Assembly: GCA_963747735.1 (NCBI GenBank)
Contig: CAVVGE010000001.1
Span: forward strand, 620,001-684,000
Origin: AP-15 sp963747735
GTDB taxonomy: Bacteria > Pseudomonadota > Alphaproteobacteria > ATCC43930 > CGMCC-115725
Direction of reading: 5' to 3'
Length of the DNA: 64,000 nt
Both the position numbers and the translations under genes were made by a program. The notes under the pieces are model-generated. The model did not search any database and was not told the origin of the DNA. It saw nothing but the letters and a program-made list of their open reading frames with translations. This document shows positions 1 through 7,955 of the stretch, piece after piece. How positions within the stretch are numbered: the stretch's first letter is position 1; every line of letters begins with the position of its first letter.

Positions 1-909
1 CAGATAGGCGTATTCGAGATAGTCCATGCAATGGACGGTCTCGCTGTCATAGCCGCCGGAGCCCAGAGTCTTTTGCACATAGGCGAGGGCGGCGGCACGA
101 GCGGCGAGGTTCGAAGCAATCGATTCCTGCCACATGCCGAGCCGGGTGAAGATGTGCGAAGGCATGTGCTGCGCGTGCGGCACTGCGGGCGCGATCTTCG
201 CATAGCGGAGCGCGGCCGGCAGGCCGTCCTTTGCCAAAGCCGGCGAATCGTCGCTGTGGATCAAGTAATGCACGACCCCCGGATGGTTGGGCTGTTCTTT
301 CCAAACCTTGTTCAGGATCGCCGCCGCCTTTTTCTGGTTGGCGTAGGTCTTGTCGGTTTTGGGTGCCGTCGTGTCGAGCGCCAGAGCGTAGAACACCGCC
401 GCCTCACGATCGTCCGGCCAACGCAAGTAAACCTGCTCCATCGCCTTCTCATAGGCGGCGGCACGAGTGGCATGGTCCACTTTGTCATTGTCGCGATAGA
501 AGGCCGCGATCGCGGCGATGTAGGCGTTCTCGCGCTCGGTCTTGGTCGGCGCCGCCATCGCCTTGGCGACCGCCTCCGACCCCGCCTTCAATGCCGCCGG
601 ACTGGGGGGAAACCACAGCGGGTACCAGTGGCTCATCGCGATGCCCCAATAGGCCATGGCACAGCCGGGCTCCTTTGCGGCGACCGCGGTGAACCCCTTC
701 AAGGCCTCGGGATACCAGAACGAATGCAGCGTCCAAACCGCGTGCTTGAACGCGGGTTGCACAGCCGGCGCGCACGAGGTCACGAAATCGACCTCGCCGG
801 TCGCTGGCGCCGGCGCTCCGGGCGCGGCATCGGCGCGCGCCTCGGTTTGCATCCCTAATGCCAACAGCGCTGCAGCGCTGAGCATCACGCGAATCAAATG
901 CCGGATCAT
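1..909 (-). CDS. TPR-type secreted protein, C-terminus cut by window edge
   Basis: The frame is open from an ATG at 909 to the left window edge with no stop (303 codons visible). A GGGAG element lies about 8 bases before the ATG. The N-terminus has a signal-like hydrophobic stretch (LIRVMLSAAALLALGM), so export is likely. The body is alpha-helical and TPR-like: a CAMAYWGIAMSHW segment, then an AAYEKAMEQVYLRWPDDREA repeat, then a conserved HPGVVHYLIHSDD and HAQHMPSHIFTRLGMW block. These blocks are typical of a family of 500-600 residue TPR proteins of unknown function in alphaproteobacteria, so roughly half the protein is present. No enzymatic motif is visible. It is divergent from the GNAT gene at 1048. 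Confidence 0.75.
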   Translation of the reverse strand, partial: MIRHLIRVMLSAAALLALGMQTEARADAAPGAPAPATGEVDFVTSCAPAVQPAFKHAVWTLHSFWYPEALKGFTAVAAKEPGCAMAYWGIAMSHWYPLWFPPSPAALKAGSEAVAKAMAAPTKTERENAYIAAIAAFYRDNDKVDHATRAAAYEKAMEQVYLRWPDDREAAVFYALALDTTAPKTDKTYANQKKAAAILNKVWKEQPNHPGVVHYLIHSDDSPALAKDGLPAALRYAKIAPAVPHAQHMPSHIFTRLGMWQESIASNLAARAAALAYVQKTLGSGGYDSETVHCMDYLEYAYL

Positions 910-1047
910 CGCGATATTCTCCCTAAAGCAGCTTGCTCCCCCCTCGATCGTTAAAGCCTCGATCGGCCGGCAGGTGTGAACCAGCTTACATTCGGCTGAA
1001 ATATTTGCAATCGCATCGCCTCCGGCCGAGCGTGGTAGGCTCGGGCG

Positions 1048-1497
1048 ATGAGCATCCTCGGCTTGGGTCCGGGCTATCGTTTGACGGTCGAAGACGCGCC
1101 GGCCGAGGCCGATGTCGAAATTCTGCCGCATGCGCTGGAGGCCTTTAACGAGGGCCGTTGGCCGCAGCACCTGCCCTGGCGCCCGCTCGCGATTTTTCTG
1201 CGGCAGGATGCGGCGATCGTCGCCGGGCTCGCCGGTGAGACTTATTGCGGCTGGCTCTTTGTCAGATACCTCTGGGTCTCCGAGGAATTGCGCGGTCGAG
1301 GCGTCGGACGCGATCTGATGGTGCGGGCCGAAGCCTGCGCGCGCGAGCGCGGTTGCCACTCGGCATGGCTCGACACCTTCAGCTTTCAGGCGCGCGGCTT
1401 CTATGAAAAGCTCGGCTACCGGGAGTTCGGCCGGCTCGATTACCCGCCGGCCCATTCTCGCCATTTCCTGCAAAAGCAATTGTCGTCGGCGGGATGA
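1048..1497 (+). CDS. GNAT-family N-acetyltransferase
   Basis: 149 residues, the normal length of a single GNAT domain. The acetyl-CoA pyrophosphate-binding motif is clear around residues 76-95 (LWVSEELRGRGVGRDLM, i.e. the R/Q-x-x-G-x-G/A loop). The C-terminal motif B region reads FQARGFYEKLGYREFGRLD, also typical. The family transfers an acetyl group from acetyl-CoA to an amine, but the substrate cannot be read from sequence. It stands alone: divergent from the TPR gene and convergent with the TauE/SafE permease. The start ATG at 1048 is preceded by only a weak ribosome site. Confidence 0.85.
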   Translation: MSILGLGPGYRLTVEDAPAEADVEILPHALEAFNEGRWPQHLPWRPLAIFLRQDAAIVAGLAGETYCGWLFVRYLWVSEELRGRGVGRDLMVRAEACARERGCHSAWLDTFSFQARGFYEKLGYREFGRLDYPPAHSRHFLQKQLSSAG

Positions 1498-1621
1498 GCG
1501 CCGGCCAAAGGCGGCGGCGGCCGGTATTTCCCCTCTCTGTCCGGCTCGCCGCGCAGCTAAATTCAGGCGGGCGGCTATGGGCTCTGAGCGCGTGATGCGC
1601 TCCCGGCAGACGCTGCGCCGG

Positions 1622-2401
1622 TCAGACCAGCAGGCGTCCGCCGACGATGACCAGCATGACCGCGAGGCTCATCCGCAAGGCCCGGTCGGGCAAGCGGATT
1701 GCCGCATAGCTGCCGGCAAGGATGCCGGGGACCGAGCCGATCAGCAGCGAGCCGAGAATGCTCGTGTCGATCGAGCCGATCGCCCAATGGCCCAAGCCGG
1801 CGATCAGGGTCAACGGCACGGCATGGGCAATGTCGGAGCCGACGACGCGCGCGGTGGCGAGCCGCGGATAGAGGATGACGAGCGCGGTGACGCCGATCGC
1901 ACCGGCGCCGACCGACGAGACCGAAACCAGGATTCCGAGCACGGCACCGGTCACAACCGTCAGGATTGTGGTGGTCCGCGGCGCCGGCTCGGGCAAATGC
2001 CGCGTCAGCCAGTCGACGAGCCAGCGGCGAAAGACCAAGGTCAACGAGGTCGCCACCAAGGCCGCGCCGAGCGCCCGCGAGATCAAATGCGCGGCCTGGG
2101 CGCTGCGCATGTCGAATTGCGCGAGGACGAGCAAGGTGGCGACCGTTGCCGGCACGCTGCCCGCCGCCAGGCGGCGGACGACACGCCAATCGACGGTGTG
2201 GGTATAGCCGTGGACGAGCGTGCCAAAGCTCTTGGTGACCGCGGCATAAAGGAGGTCGGTGCCGACCGCGGTCGCGGGATGGACGCCGAACAGCATGATC
2301 AACAGCGGTGTCATCAGCGATCCGCCGCCGACCCCGGTCATCCCGACGATCGCGCCGACGCACAAGCCCGACAGCACATAGCGCGGGTCGATCACCAGCA
2401 A
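1622..2401 (-). CDS. Sulfite exporter TauE/SafE family permease
   Basis: About 259 residues with seven to eight hydrophobic segments. The N-terminal block (LCVGAIVGMTGVGGGSLMTPLL) is the signature of the TauE/SafE (DUF81) family, and the second half repeats a similar hydrophobic fold with a GAGAIGV motif. Members move organosulfur anions, sulfite or small acids across the inner membrane; the substrate here is not predictable. The first codon used is TTG, which places the family signature near residue 14 as expected. A later or different start is possible. The gene follows the MFS pump gene on the same strand with a 64-base gap. Confidence 0.85.
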   Translation of the reverse strand: MLVIDPRYVLSGLCVGAIVGMTGVGGGSLMTPLLIMLFGVHPATAVGTDLLYAAVTKSFGTLVHGYTHTVDWRVVRRLAAGSVPATVATLLVLAQFDMRSAQAAHLISRALGAALVATSLTLVFRRWLVDWLTRHLPEPAPRTTTILTVVTGAVLGILVSVSSVGAGAIGVTALVILYPRLATARVVGSDIAHAVPLTLIAGLGHWAIGSIDTSILGSLLIGSVPGILAGSYAAIRLPDRALRMSLAVMLVIVGGRLLV

Positions 2402-2445
2402 TCCCCGAGCCTTGTTTTGGCGAACGAGGCCGTCGCCTTACGCGC

Positions 2446-2474
2446 CCTCGGCTAGGCGCCCTCGGCTAGGCGCC
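2446..2474. repeat. Short tandem duplication at the 3' end of an MFS gene
   Basis: A 14-base unit (GGCGCCCTCGGCTA) is repeated almost exactly twice, next to a GC palindrome. The stop codon of the MFS gene (2466-2468) lies in the second copy, and the first copy offers another in-frame-like ending for a different frame. It looks like a replication-slippage duplication with no visible consequence for the protein. Confidence 0.6.
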
Positions 2475-3734
2475 CCCGGGGCGGCTTTCGGCGGCGGCAT
2501 ATTCGGGCACCCGATAATAGACCCATAGCAGATTCGCCAACAGCACCGCGCCGGTCATCAAAAAGACCCAGCGCAGCCCGAGCGCCGCCGCCACCGCGCC
2601 ACCGCTCAACGGGCCGATCGAATTGCCGAGAAACATCGCCGAGGCGGTGATGCCGTAAACCGTGCCGCGTTGCGCGCGCGGCACGAGACGGCCGACCAGC
2701 GCGTTGGCGGCCGGCAAGATGCCGCCGATAAAAAGGCCGACGGCAAAGCGCTCGGCGGTAAACGCCCAATAGCTGCCGACAAAGGCTTGCGGCAAGGTGG
2801 TCAAGGACGCGCCGAGCAAGCCGATCAGCAAAACCCGGCGATAGCCGATCTTGTCGCTCTTGCTGCCCAAAAACGGGGTGGCGACGATATTGGCGAGCCC
2901 GGTGATCGAGAAGGCGATCCCGCTCAAGGTGGCGAGATCCGGCCGCTCGCCCAGCAATTCCTTGACGAACAAGGTCACCACCGGCTGCACCGTGCGCACG
3001 CCGAACTGCGCCATCAGCAGCACGAAGAACAGCGCCAACAGGCCCGGCGAGCGGGCGATCGCGATCAGGCTGCTGAGGGCGGCGCGCCCGCCGCGCGGCT
3101 GTGCGGTGGGCACAAAACGCTCGTGAACGCCGAACCAGACAAAGCTGGTCGACACCAAAATCGTCGCTGCGGTGCAATAGAACGGAATGCGGTAGCTGTG
3201 TGTCAAATCGGCCAGCGCGCCGCCGATCAGCGGGCCGACCAGCGAGCCGACGAGCTGGCCGGTGCTCAACCAGCCGAGCGCGAAACCGAGCCGCTCCTCC
3301 GGCACCTGGCTCGCCACCAGCGCGATCGCCGTGCTCGAAAACCCGGCAAAGACGCCCATCAGCGCGCGGCAGGCAAAGAGCTGCCAGACATTTGCCGCCG
3401 CCCCCATCAGCGCGGCAAACACGCCGACCGCGAGGCTCGACCGCAGCAGCATCAATTTGCGGCCGTGGCGGTCGGCGAGCCGGCCCCAGAACGGCGAAGC
3501 AAAAGCGGCGACGAGCGATGTCGTGCCGGCGAGGATGCCGGCCCAAAGCGCCACCGCGCTCGCCGTCTCGACCCCGAGCAGCGGCAGATAGAGCGGCATG
3601 ATCGGGCTCAGCATCGAGAACGCCATCGTCATGATGAATTGGATCAGAATCATCGCCGCCAGGGTGCGCCGCCAGGCCGGCGCCGCCGCTGTCGGGTCGC
3701 GCTGGCCGCCCACGGCGATCCGCTCTTCCGCCAT
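2466..3734 (-). CDS. MFS drug-type efflux transporter
   Basis: 422 residues with about twelve hydrophobic segments. MFS motif A is present between TM2 and TM3 (FWGRLADRHGRKLML, near residues 85-100), with a degenerate copy in the second half (LGSKSDKIGYRR). The arrangement is that of DHA1-type proton-coupled exporters of about 400 residues. The start ATG at 3734 is used. The substrate is unknown. The gene is divergent from the carboxylate-type MFS gene at 3845 across a 110-base spacer, so the two may share control. The 3' end carries a small tandem duplication. Confidence 0.85.
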   Translation of the reverse strand: MAEERIAVGGQRDPTAAAPAWRRTLAAMILIQFIMTMAFSMLSPIMPLYLPLLGVETASAVALWAGILAGTTSLVAAFASPFWGRLADRHGRKLMLLRSSLAVGVFAALMGAAANVWQLFACRALMGVFAGFSSTAIALVASQVPEERLGFALGWLSTGQLVGSLVGPLIGGALADLTHSYRIPFYCTAATILVSTSFVWFGVHERFVPTAQPRGGRAALSSLIAIARSPGLLALFFVLLMAQFGVRTVQPVVTLFVKELLGERPDLATLSGIAFSITGLANIVATPFLGSKSDKIGYRRVLLIGLLGASLTTLPQAFVGSYWAFTAERFAVGLFIGGILPAANALVGRLVPRAQRGTVYGITASAMFLGNSIGPLSGGAVAAALGLRWVFLMTGAVLLANLLWVYYRVPEYAAAESRPGGA

Positions 3735-3844
3735 GCCGCGCGCTCAGCCGATCGCGGTCAAAAAAACCAGAGACAAGGCCGCACACCTCCTCTACTGTTT
3801 TTGCAAGGCTTGCCCAAAAAGCCACCGTCAGGGGGGAGTGCGTC

Positions 3845-5134
3845 ATGACGGTCATCGAGACCTCGGGCACCGGGTCGGCAGCGGCGGTTGCGTGGTGGCG
3901 CGAGCCGACGCGCGACCAGTGGCACGCCTGGGTGGCGGCGTGGCTGGGTTGGACCCTCGACGCCTTCGACTTCACGGTCTTTCTTTTGATCATGCTGCCG
4001 ATTGCGCAGGAATTCCATGTCCCGCTAACCGCGGTGACCGCGGTCTTCACCTTGACCCTGTGGATGCGGCTCGTCGGCGCCACCGCCTCGGGCTGGCTCG
4101 CCGACCGGGTCGGGCGCAAGACGCCGCTGATGATCTCGATCGCCTGGTATTCGGTGTGCAACCTCTTTGCCGGGTTTTCGCCGGCATTCTGGTTTTTGTT
4201 TTTGTTCCGCGCGCTGCTCGGCATCGGCATGGGTGCCGAATGGCCGGCCGGCGCGGCATTGGCGATGGAAACCTGGCCGCAGCGCTCGCGCGGGTTTATG
4301 GCGAGCGTGCTGCAATCGTCCTGGGGCCTCGGCGCGTTGCTGTCGAGCGCCGCTTACGGGCTGCTCTACACCTCGATCGGCTGGCGCGGCCTGCTGATCA
4401 TGGGCGTGATCCCGGCGTTGCTGCTCGTCTATATCCGAATTTATGTCAAAGAGCCGGCGGTCTGGCTCGAAAATCGCCGGCTGCAGCGCACCCAGCAGCG
4501 CGAGGTCCGCCTGCCGCTCGTCAGCATCTTCAGGCGCGACATGATCGTGAACACGCTGACGACCTGCTGGTGGATGGCGAGCGGGTTTGTCGTCGGCTAT
4601 TCGATCATCGCGCTGTTTCCGACCTTTTTGCAACGGGACCTGCATCTGAGCCCGGGGCTTGTGGCGCTGCCGATCATGATCCAAAGCGCCTTGTTTTTCC
4701 TGTCGAGCCCATTCTGGGGCTGGATGGCGGACCGCATCGGCCGGCGCTGGGCGATGATCGTGCCGGCGTTGATCGGCATCCCGTGCGCGCCGCTCTACCT
4801 CTTGACCAGCAATTACACGCTGATCGTCGTGTTTTTCGGGTTGCAGGGCCTGTTTGCCGCGGGCGGCATCTATGGCCAGAACCCGAGCTATCTCGCCGAG
4901 CGGTTCCCGACCGAGGTGCGCGCGACCGCCGCCGGCTTCTGCTACCACCAGGGGGCGATTTTCGGCGGGCTGGTCGGGCCGATCCTCGCCTATCTCGCGA
5001 CCAGCCTCGGCATGGGCTTTGGCGTGCCGATGCTGATCGGCACGGTGGGCGGGCTCATCAGCTTTATCGCGGCCCTGCTGGTCGGCCCGGAGACCAAAGG
5101 AAAGCAGCTCGTGGCCGAGCTGTCGGTGGCCTGA
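3845..5134 (+). CDS. MFS transporter, sialate/carboxylate:H+ symporter type (paralogue 1)
   Basis: 429 residues with twelve predicted membrane segments. The N-terminal segment WTLDAFDFTVFLLIM is characteristic of MFS carriers of the sialate/lactate type (SHS family) and of related aromatic-acid carriers. Motif A (ASGWLADRVGRK, about residue 80) and the second-half copy (GWMADRIGRR) are intact. It should be an inner-membrane proton symporter for an organic acid. A strong ribosome site (AGGGGGGAG) precedes the ATG. A small inverted repeat (GCAAG-G-CTTGC, 3803-3813) lies upstream and could be an operator. It is followed 87 bases later by a close paralogue, so this is a tandem gene duplication. 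Confidence 0.85.
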   Translation: MTVIETSGTGSAAAVAWWREPTRDQWHAWVAAWLGWTLDAFDFTVFLLIMLPIAQEFHVPLTAVTAVFTLTLWMRLVGATASGWLADRVGRKTPLMISIAWYSVCNLFAGFSPAFWFLFLFRALLGIGMGAEWPAGAALAMETWPQRSRGFMASVLQSSWGLGALLSSAAYGLLYTSIGWRGLLIMGVIPALLLVYIRIYVKEPAVWLENRRLQRTQQREVRLPLVSIFRRDMIVNTLTTCWWMASGFVVGYSIIALFPTFLQRDLHLSPGLVALPIMIQSALFFLSSPFWGWMADRIGRRWAMIVPALIGIPCAPLYLLTSNYTLIVVFFGLQGLFAAGGIYGQNPSYLAERFPTEVRATAAGFCYHQGAIFGGLVGPILAYLATSLGMGFGVPMLIGTVGGLISFIAALLVGPETKGKQLVAELSVA

Positions 5135-5221
5135 ACCCGGCGCCGTAGAAGAGATCGCAATCGCTACACAAGAATCCGCAACGCCCCGCTACAGGGGCCG
5201 CCTGCAAAGGGGAACTACGCC

Positions 5222-6496
5222 ATGGCAGCGGTTGAAAAAATAACAGCGGACCAGTGGTGGAAGGAGCCGACCAAGGACCAGTGGTACGCGTTCGGCGCGG
5301 CGTGGATGGGCTGGACCCTCGACGCCTTCGATTTCACGATCTTCCTGTTGATCATGGTGCCGATCGCCAACGAGTTCAAAGTACCGCTGACGGCGGTGGC
5401 GATCGTCTTCACGCTGACCCTGTGGATGCGGCTGGTCGGTGCCACCGCCTCGGGCTGGGTCGCCGATCGGGTCGGGCGAAAATTGCCGCTGATGATCTCG
5501 ATCCTCGGCTATTCGCTGTGCAATTTCATCGCCGGGTTTTCGCCGACCTTCTTTTTTCTGCTGTTCTTCCGCGCGCTCCTCGGCCTCTTTATGGGTGCCG
5601 AATGGCCGGCCGGCGCCTCCCTCGCGATGGAGACTTGGCCGATCCGCTCGCGCGGCTTTATGAGCGGCGTGCTGCAAGGGTCGTGGGGTCTCGGCTTTCT
5701 GCTGTCGAGCCTGATCTATGGCCTCTTTTTCAAATACATCGGCTGGCGCGGCATGCTGTGGATCGGCATCGCACCGGCGCTGGCCCTCGTCTACATCCGC
5801 TATTACGTCAAGGAGCCGGCGGTGTGGCTCGAAAACCGCCGGTTGCAGCGCACCCAGCAGCGCGAGGTGCGGGTGCCGCTCCTGAAGATTTTCAAGCGCG
5901 GCATGATCGGCAACACCTTGAGCGTGTGCTGGTTTCAGGCGGCCGGGTTCATCACCTATTATTCGATCAATGCGCTGTTCGCGACCCATTTGCAGCACGA
6001 CACGCATTTGAGCCCGGCGCTGATCGCCACCCCGCTGATCTTCGCCAACCTGTTCGTATTTCTCGCCAGCTCGGGCTGGGGCTGGGTGTCGGACCGGATC
6101 GGCCGGCGCCCGGCGATGATCATCCCGGCGCTGTGCGCGATCCCGCTGGTGCCTATCTATCTGTTCTCCGGCAACTTCACCTGGATCGTCATCGCCTTCA
6201 TGCTGCAAGGGCTGTTCGCGGGGGGCGGCATGTACGGCCAGGTGCCGAGCTATCTGACCGAGCGGTTCCCGACCGAGATTCGCGCTACCGCGACCGGCTT
6301 TTGCTATCATGTCGGCGCGATCCCTGGCGCCATGGTGCCGCCGATCCTGACCTTCTTCGCGATCAGCTGGAATATGGGATTCGCCATCCCGATGCTGATC
6401 GGGACCATGTTCGGGCTGGTCAACTTCATCTTCGCGGTGGCGCTCGGTCCCGAGACAAAGGGCACCGAGATGGTGCCGGATCTGGTCGTGGCCTAA
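5222..6496 (+). CDS. MFS transporter, sialate/carboxylate:H+ symporter type (paralogue 2)
   Basis: 424 residues, alignable from end to end with the gene just upstream. They share the WTLDAFDFT segment, ASGW-ADRVGRK motif A, the EPAVWLENRRLQRTQQREVR central loop, and the ERFPTEIRATATGFCYH segment near TM10. Differences concentrate in the first 25 residues and in TM7 to TM8 (FQAAGFITYYS against WMASGFVVGYS), which could mean a change of substrate. The ATG at 5222 follows an AAAGGGGAAC ribosome site. A GC-rich hairpin follows the stop. Function is inferred from the family only. Confidence 0.85.
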   Translation: MAAVEKITADQWWKEPTKDQWYAFGAAWMGWTLDAFDFTIFLLIMVPIANEFKVPLTAVAIVFTLTLWMRLVGATASGWVADRVGRKLPLMISILGYSLCNFIAGFSPTFFFLLFFRALLGLFMGAEWPAGASLAMETWPIRSRGFMSGVLQGSWGLGFLLSSLIYGLFFKYIGWRGMLWIGIAPALALVYIRYYVKEPAVWLENRRLQRTQQREVRVPLLKIFKRGMIGNTLSVCWFQAAGFITYYSINALFATHLQHDTHLSPALIATPLIFANLFVFLASSGWGWVSDRIGRRPAMIIPALCAIPLVPIYLFSGNFTWIVIAFMLQGLFAGGGMYGQVPSYLTERFPTEIRATATGFCYHVGAIPGAMVPPILTFFAISWNMGFAIPMLIGTMFGLVNFIFAVALGPETKGTEMVPDLVVA

Positions 6497-6512
6497 GAGC
6501 GCTCGACGCCGG

Positions 6513-6535
6513 GCCCCGGCCGGCCGTGCCGGGGC
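6513..6535 (+). terminator. GC-rich hairpin after the MFS pair
   Basis: A perfect 8-base stem (GCCCCGGC / GCCGGGGC) with a 7-base loop lies 17 bases after the stop codon of the second MFS gene. The only T-rich stretch is a CTTTTC about 14 bases further on, so it may be a weak intrinsic terminator or simply a GC hairpin. Confidence 0.4.
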
Positions 6536-6564
6536 TCGCGACGCACCCTTTTCGATCGGCTAGA

Positions 6565-7592
6565 TGTGAACTCTCAATAGGTTGTCCATCCGGTCCGGAC
6601 CGAGGAAGCTGAAGGTGTCGAATTTTTGGCGATCCCGGGGGACCGGATGAACGTTGATCAGAATGCCCGCCTGACCTGTCACAGTCGAGCCGAACTGGTG
6701 CGGCGGGTGCTGGTCGAAGGTCAGACGCCCATGGCAGTGGCCACTGCCATGGGCGTCTCGGCAAAAACGGCCAGCAAGTGGGTCGCCCGCTTTGTGGCCG
6801 AAGGCGTTGCCGGCCTGGTCGATCGCTCCTCGCGGCCGCATCGCCTCTACCGGCCGACCTCTGAAACGACGGCCGAGCGGATTGAAGCCCTGCGCCGCCA
6901 GCGCTGGACCGGCGAGCAGATCGCCCGCGAAACCGGCGTCTCGCCGGCCACGGTCAGCCGGGTTCTGAAGCGTCTCGGCCTGAGCCGGATGAAGGACCTG
7001 GAGCCGGCTGCGCCGGTGATTCGCTACGAACGCAAAGCGCCCGGCGAGATGATCCATATCGACATCAAAAAGCTCGGCCGTTTCCAGCAAGTTGGTCACC
7101 GCATCACCGGCGATCGCCAGAGCAACAGCCGCGGCATCGGCTGGGAATTTGTCCATGTCTGCATCGACGATGCCTCGCGCATCGCCTTCTCCCAGATCAT
7201 GCCCGATGAGACCAAACAAAGCGCCATCGCCTTCCTCAAGGCGGCGCTGGCCTACTACCACACTCTCGGCATCACGGTTGTCCGGGTGATGACCGACAAC
7301 GGCTCATGCTACAGGGCGTTCGACTTCCGTGACGCCTGCCGCGATCTCGGGCTCAAACACGTCCGCACCAAGCCCTACACGCCAAAGACCAACGGCAAGG
7401 CCGAGCGCTTCATCCAGACCGCCCTCAGGGAGTGGGCTTATGCACAGGCCTACCCCACCTCGCAGCGCCGCGCCCAGGAATTGCCCTTCTGGCTGCATCG
7501 ATACAACTGGCATCGACCGCACAGCGGGATAAAATCCCAAACGCCCATCAGCCGCCTCGCCCTCTCCAAGGACAACCTATTGAGGCTCCACA
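6565..7592 (+). mobile_element. IS481-family insertion sequence, complete
   Basis: The ends are imperfect inverted repeats of 23 bases: TGTGAACTCTCAATAGGTTG at 6565-6584 (continuing to 6587) and its counterpart at 7570-7592, with an identical inner 15 bases. The element is flanked by a 6-base direct repeat GCTAGA (6559-6564 and 7593-7598), matching the NCTAGN target preference known for IS481. One intact transposase fills it. The element looks recent and complete. Confidence 0.9.
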
Positions 7593-7597
7593 GCTAG
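6647..7597 (+). CDS. IS481-family transposase
   Basis: 316 residues from the ATG at 6647 (MNVDQNARLTCHSRAELV), the usual IS481 start; an in-frame ATG 21 bases upstream is less likely. An N-terminal helix-turn-helix (AVATAMGVSAKTASKWVARF) is followed by a second HTH (QIARETGVSPATVSRVL) and an RNase H-like integrase core. The DDE residues are visible as HIDIKKLG, MTDNGSCY and KTNGKAERFI. The stop codon TAG at 7595-7597 is not inside the element: it is supplied by the CTAG of the duplicated target site. The protein is intact, so the element may still be active. Confidence 0.9.
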   Translation: MNVDQNARLTCHSRAELVRRVLVEGQTPMAVATAMGVSAKTASKWVARFVAEGVAGLVDRSSRPHRLYRPTSETTAERIEALRRQRWTGEQIARETGVSPATVSRVLKRLGLSRMKDLEPAAPVIRYERKAPGEMIHIDIKKLGRFQQVGHRITGDRQSNSRGIGWEFVHVCIDDASRIAFSQIMPDETKQSAIAFLKAALAYYHTLGITVVRVMTDNGSCYRAFDFRDACRDLGLKHVRTKPYTPKTNGKAERFIQTALREWAYAQAYPTSQRRAQELPFWLHRYNWHRPHSGIKSQTPISRLALSKDNLLRLHS

Positions 7598-7883
7598 ACC
7601 ACGATCCTTTCAAATGTGATCGATCGTTCTCATCGCCCCCGCGAAAGAGCGTGTGAAGAAATTGTTCTTTCCCGAAAACGTCATTCCGGGGCGGCCCGAA
7701 GGGCCGAGCCCGGAACCCAAGAACACCTGAATTTCCAATATATTCGACGTCCGGTGTTCATAGGTTCCGAGCTCGCGGGCAGTCCCGCGCCCCGGAATGA
7801 CGACGTTTGGCATTTTTTCACACGCTCTTTCGCGGGAACGACGAAAGAAACGGGTTATTCAATTTTATCGTATCACGCTCTAG
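7594..7883. repeat. CTAG-bounded palindromic MITE-like repeat, copy 1
   Basis: A non-coding unit whose two ends are CTAG. Long imperfect inverted arms face each other: CCCGCGAAAGAGCGTGTGAA (7638-7657) matches the reverse complement of 7817-7836, and GTCATTCCGGGGCG matches the complement of CGCCCCGGAATGAC further in. The core 7638-7836 recurs near 60001-60255 in the same orientation. IS481 sits in the left CTAG and IS1182 in the right one. There are no credible open frames, so it is probably a non-autonomous element. Confidence 0.8.
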
Positions 7884-7955
7884 CAGCCTGTCGGATTGAC
7901 GGCGGGTTTGATCATGATACAGTGGATGTGGTTGGGGAGACCACCGGATATAGCG

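Noticed and set aside
1403..2455. Long open frames opposite the TauE, MFS and enolase genes
   Set aside because: GC-rich third positions create long antisense frames; these are arginine/proline/alanine-rich, lack family motifs and mirror the real genes.
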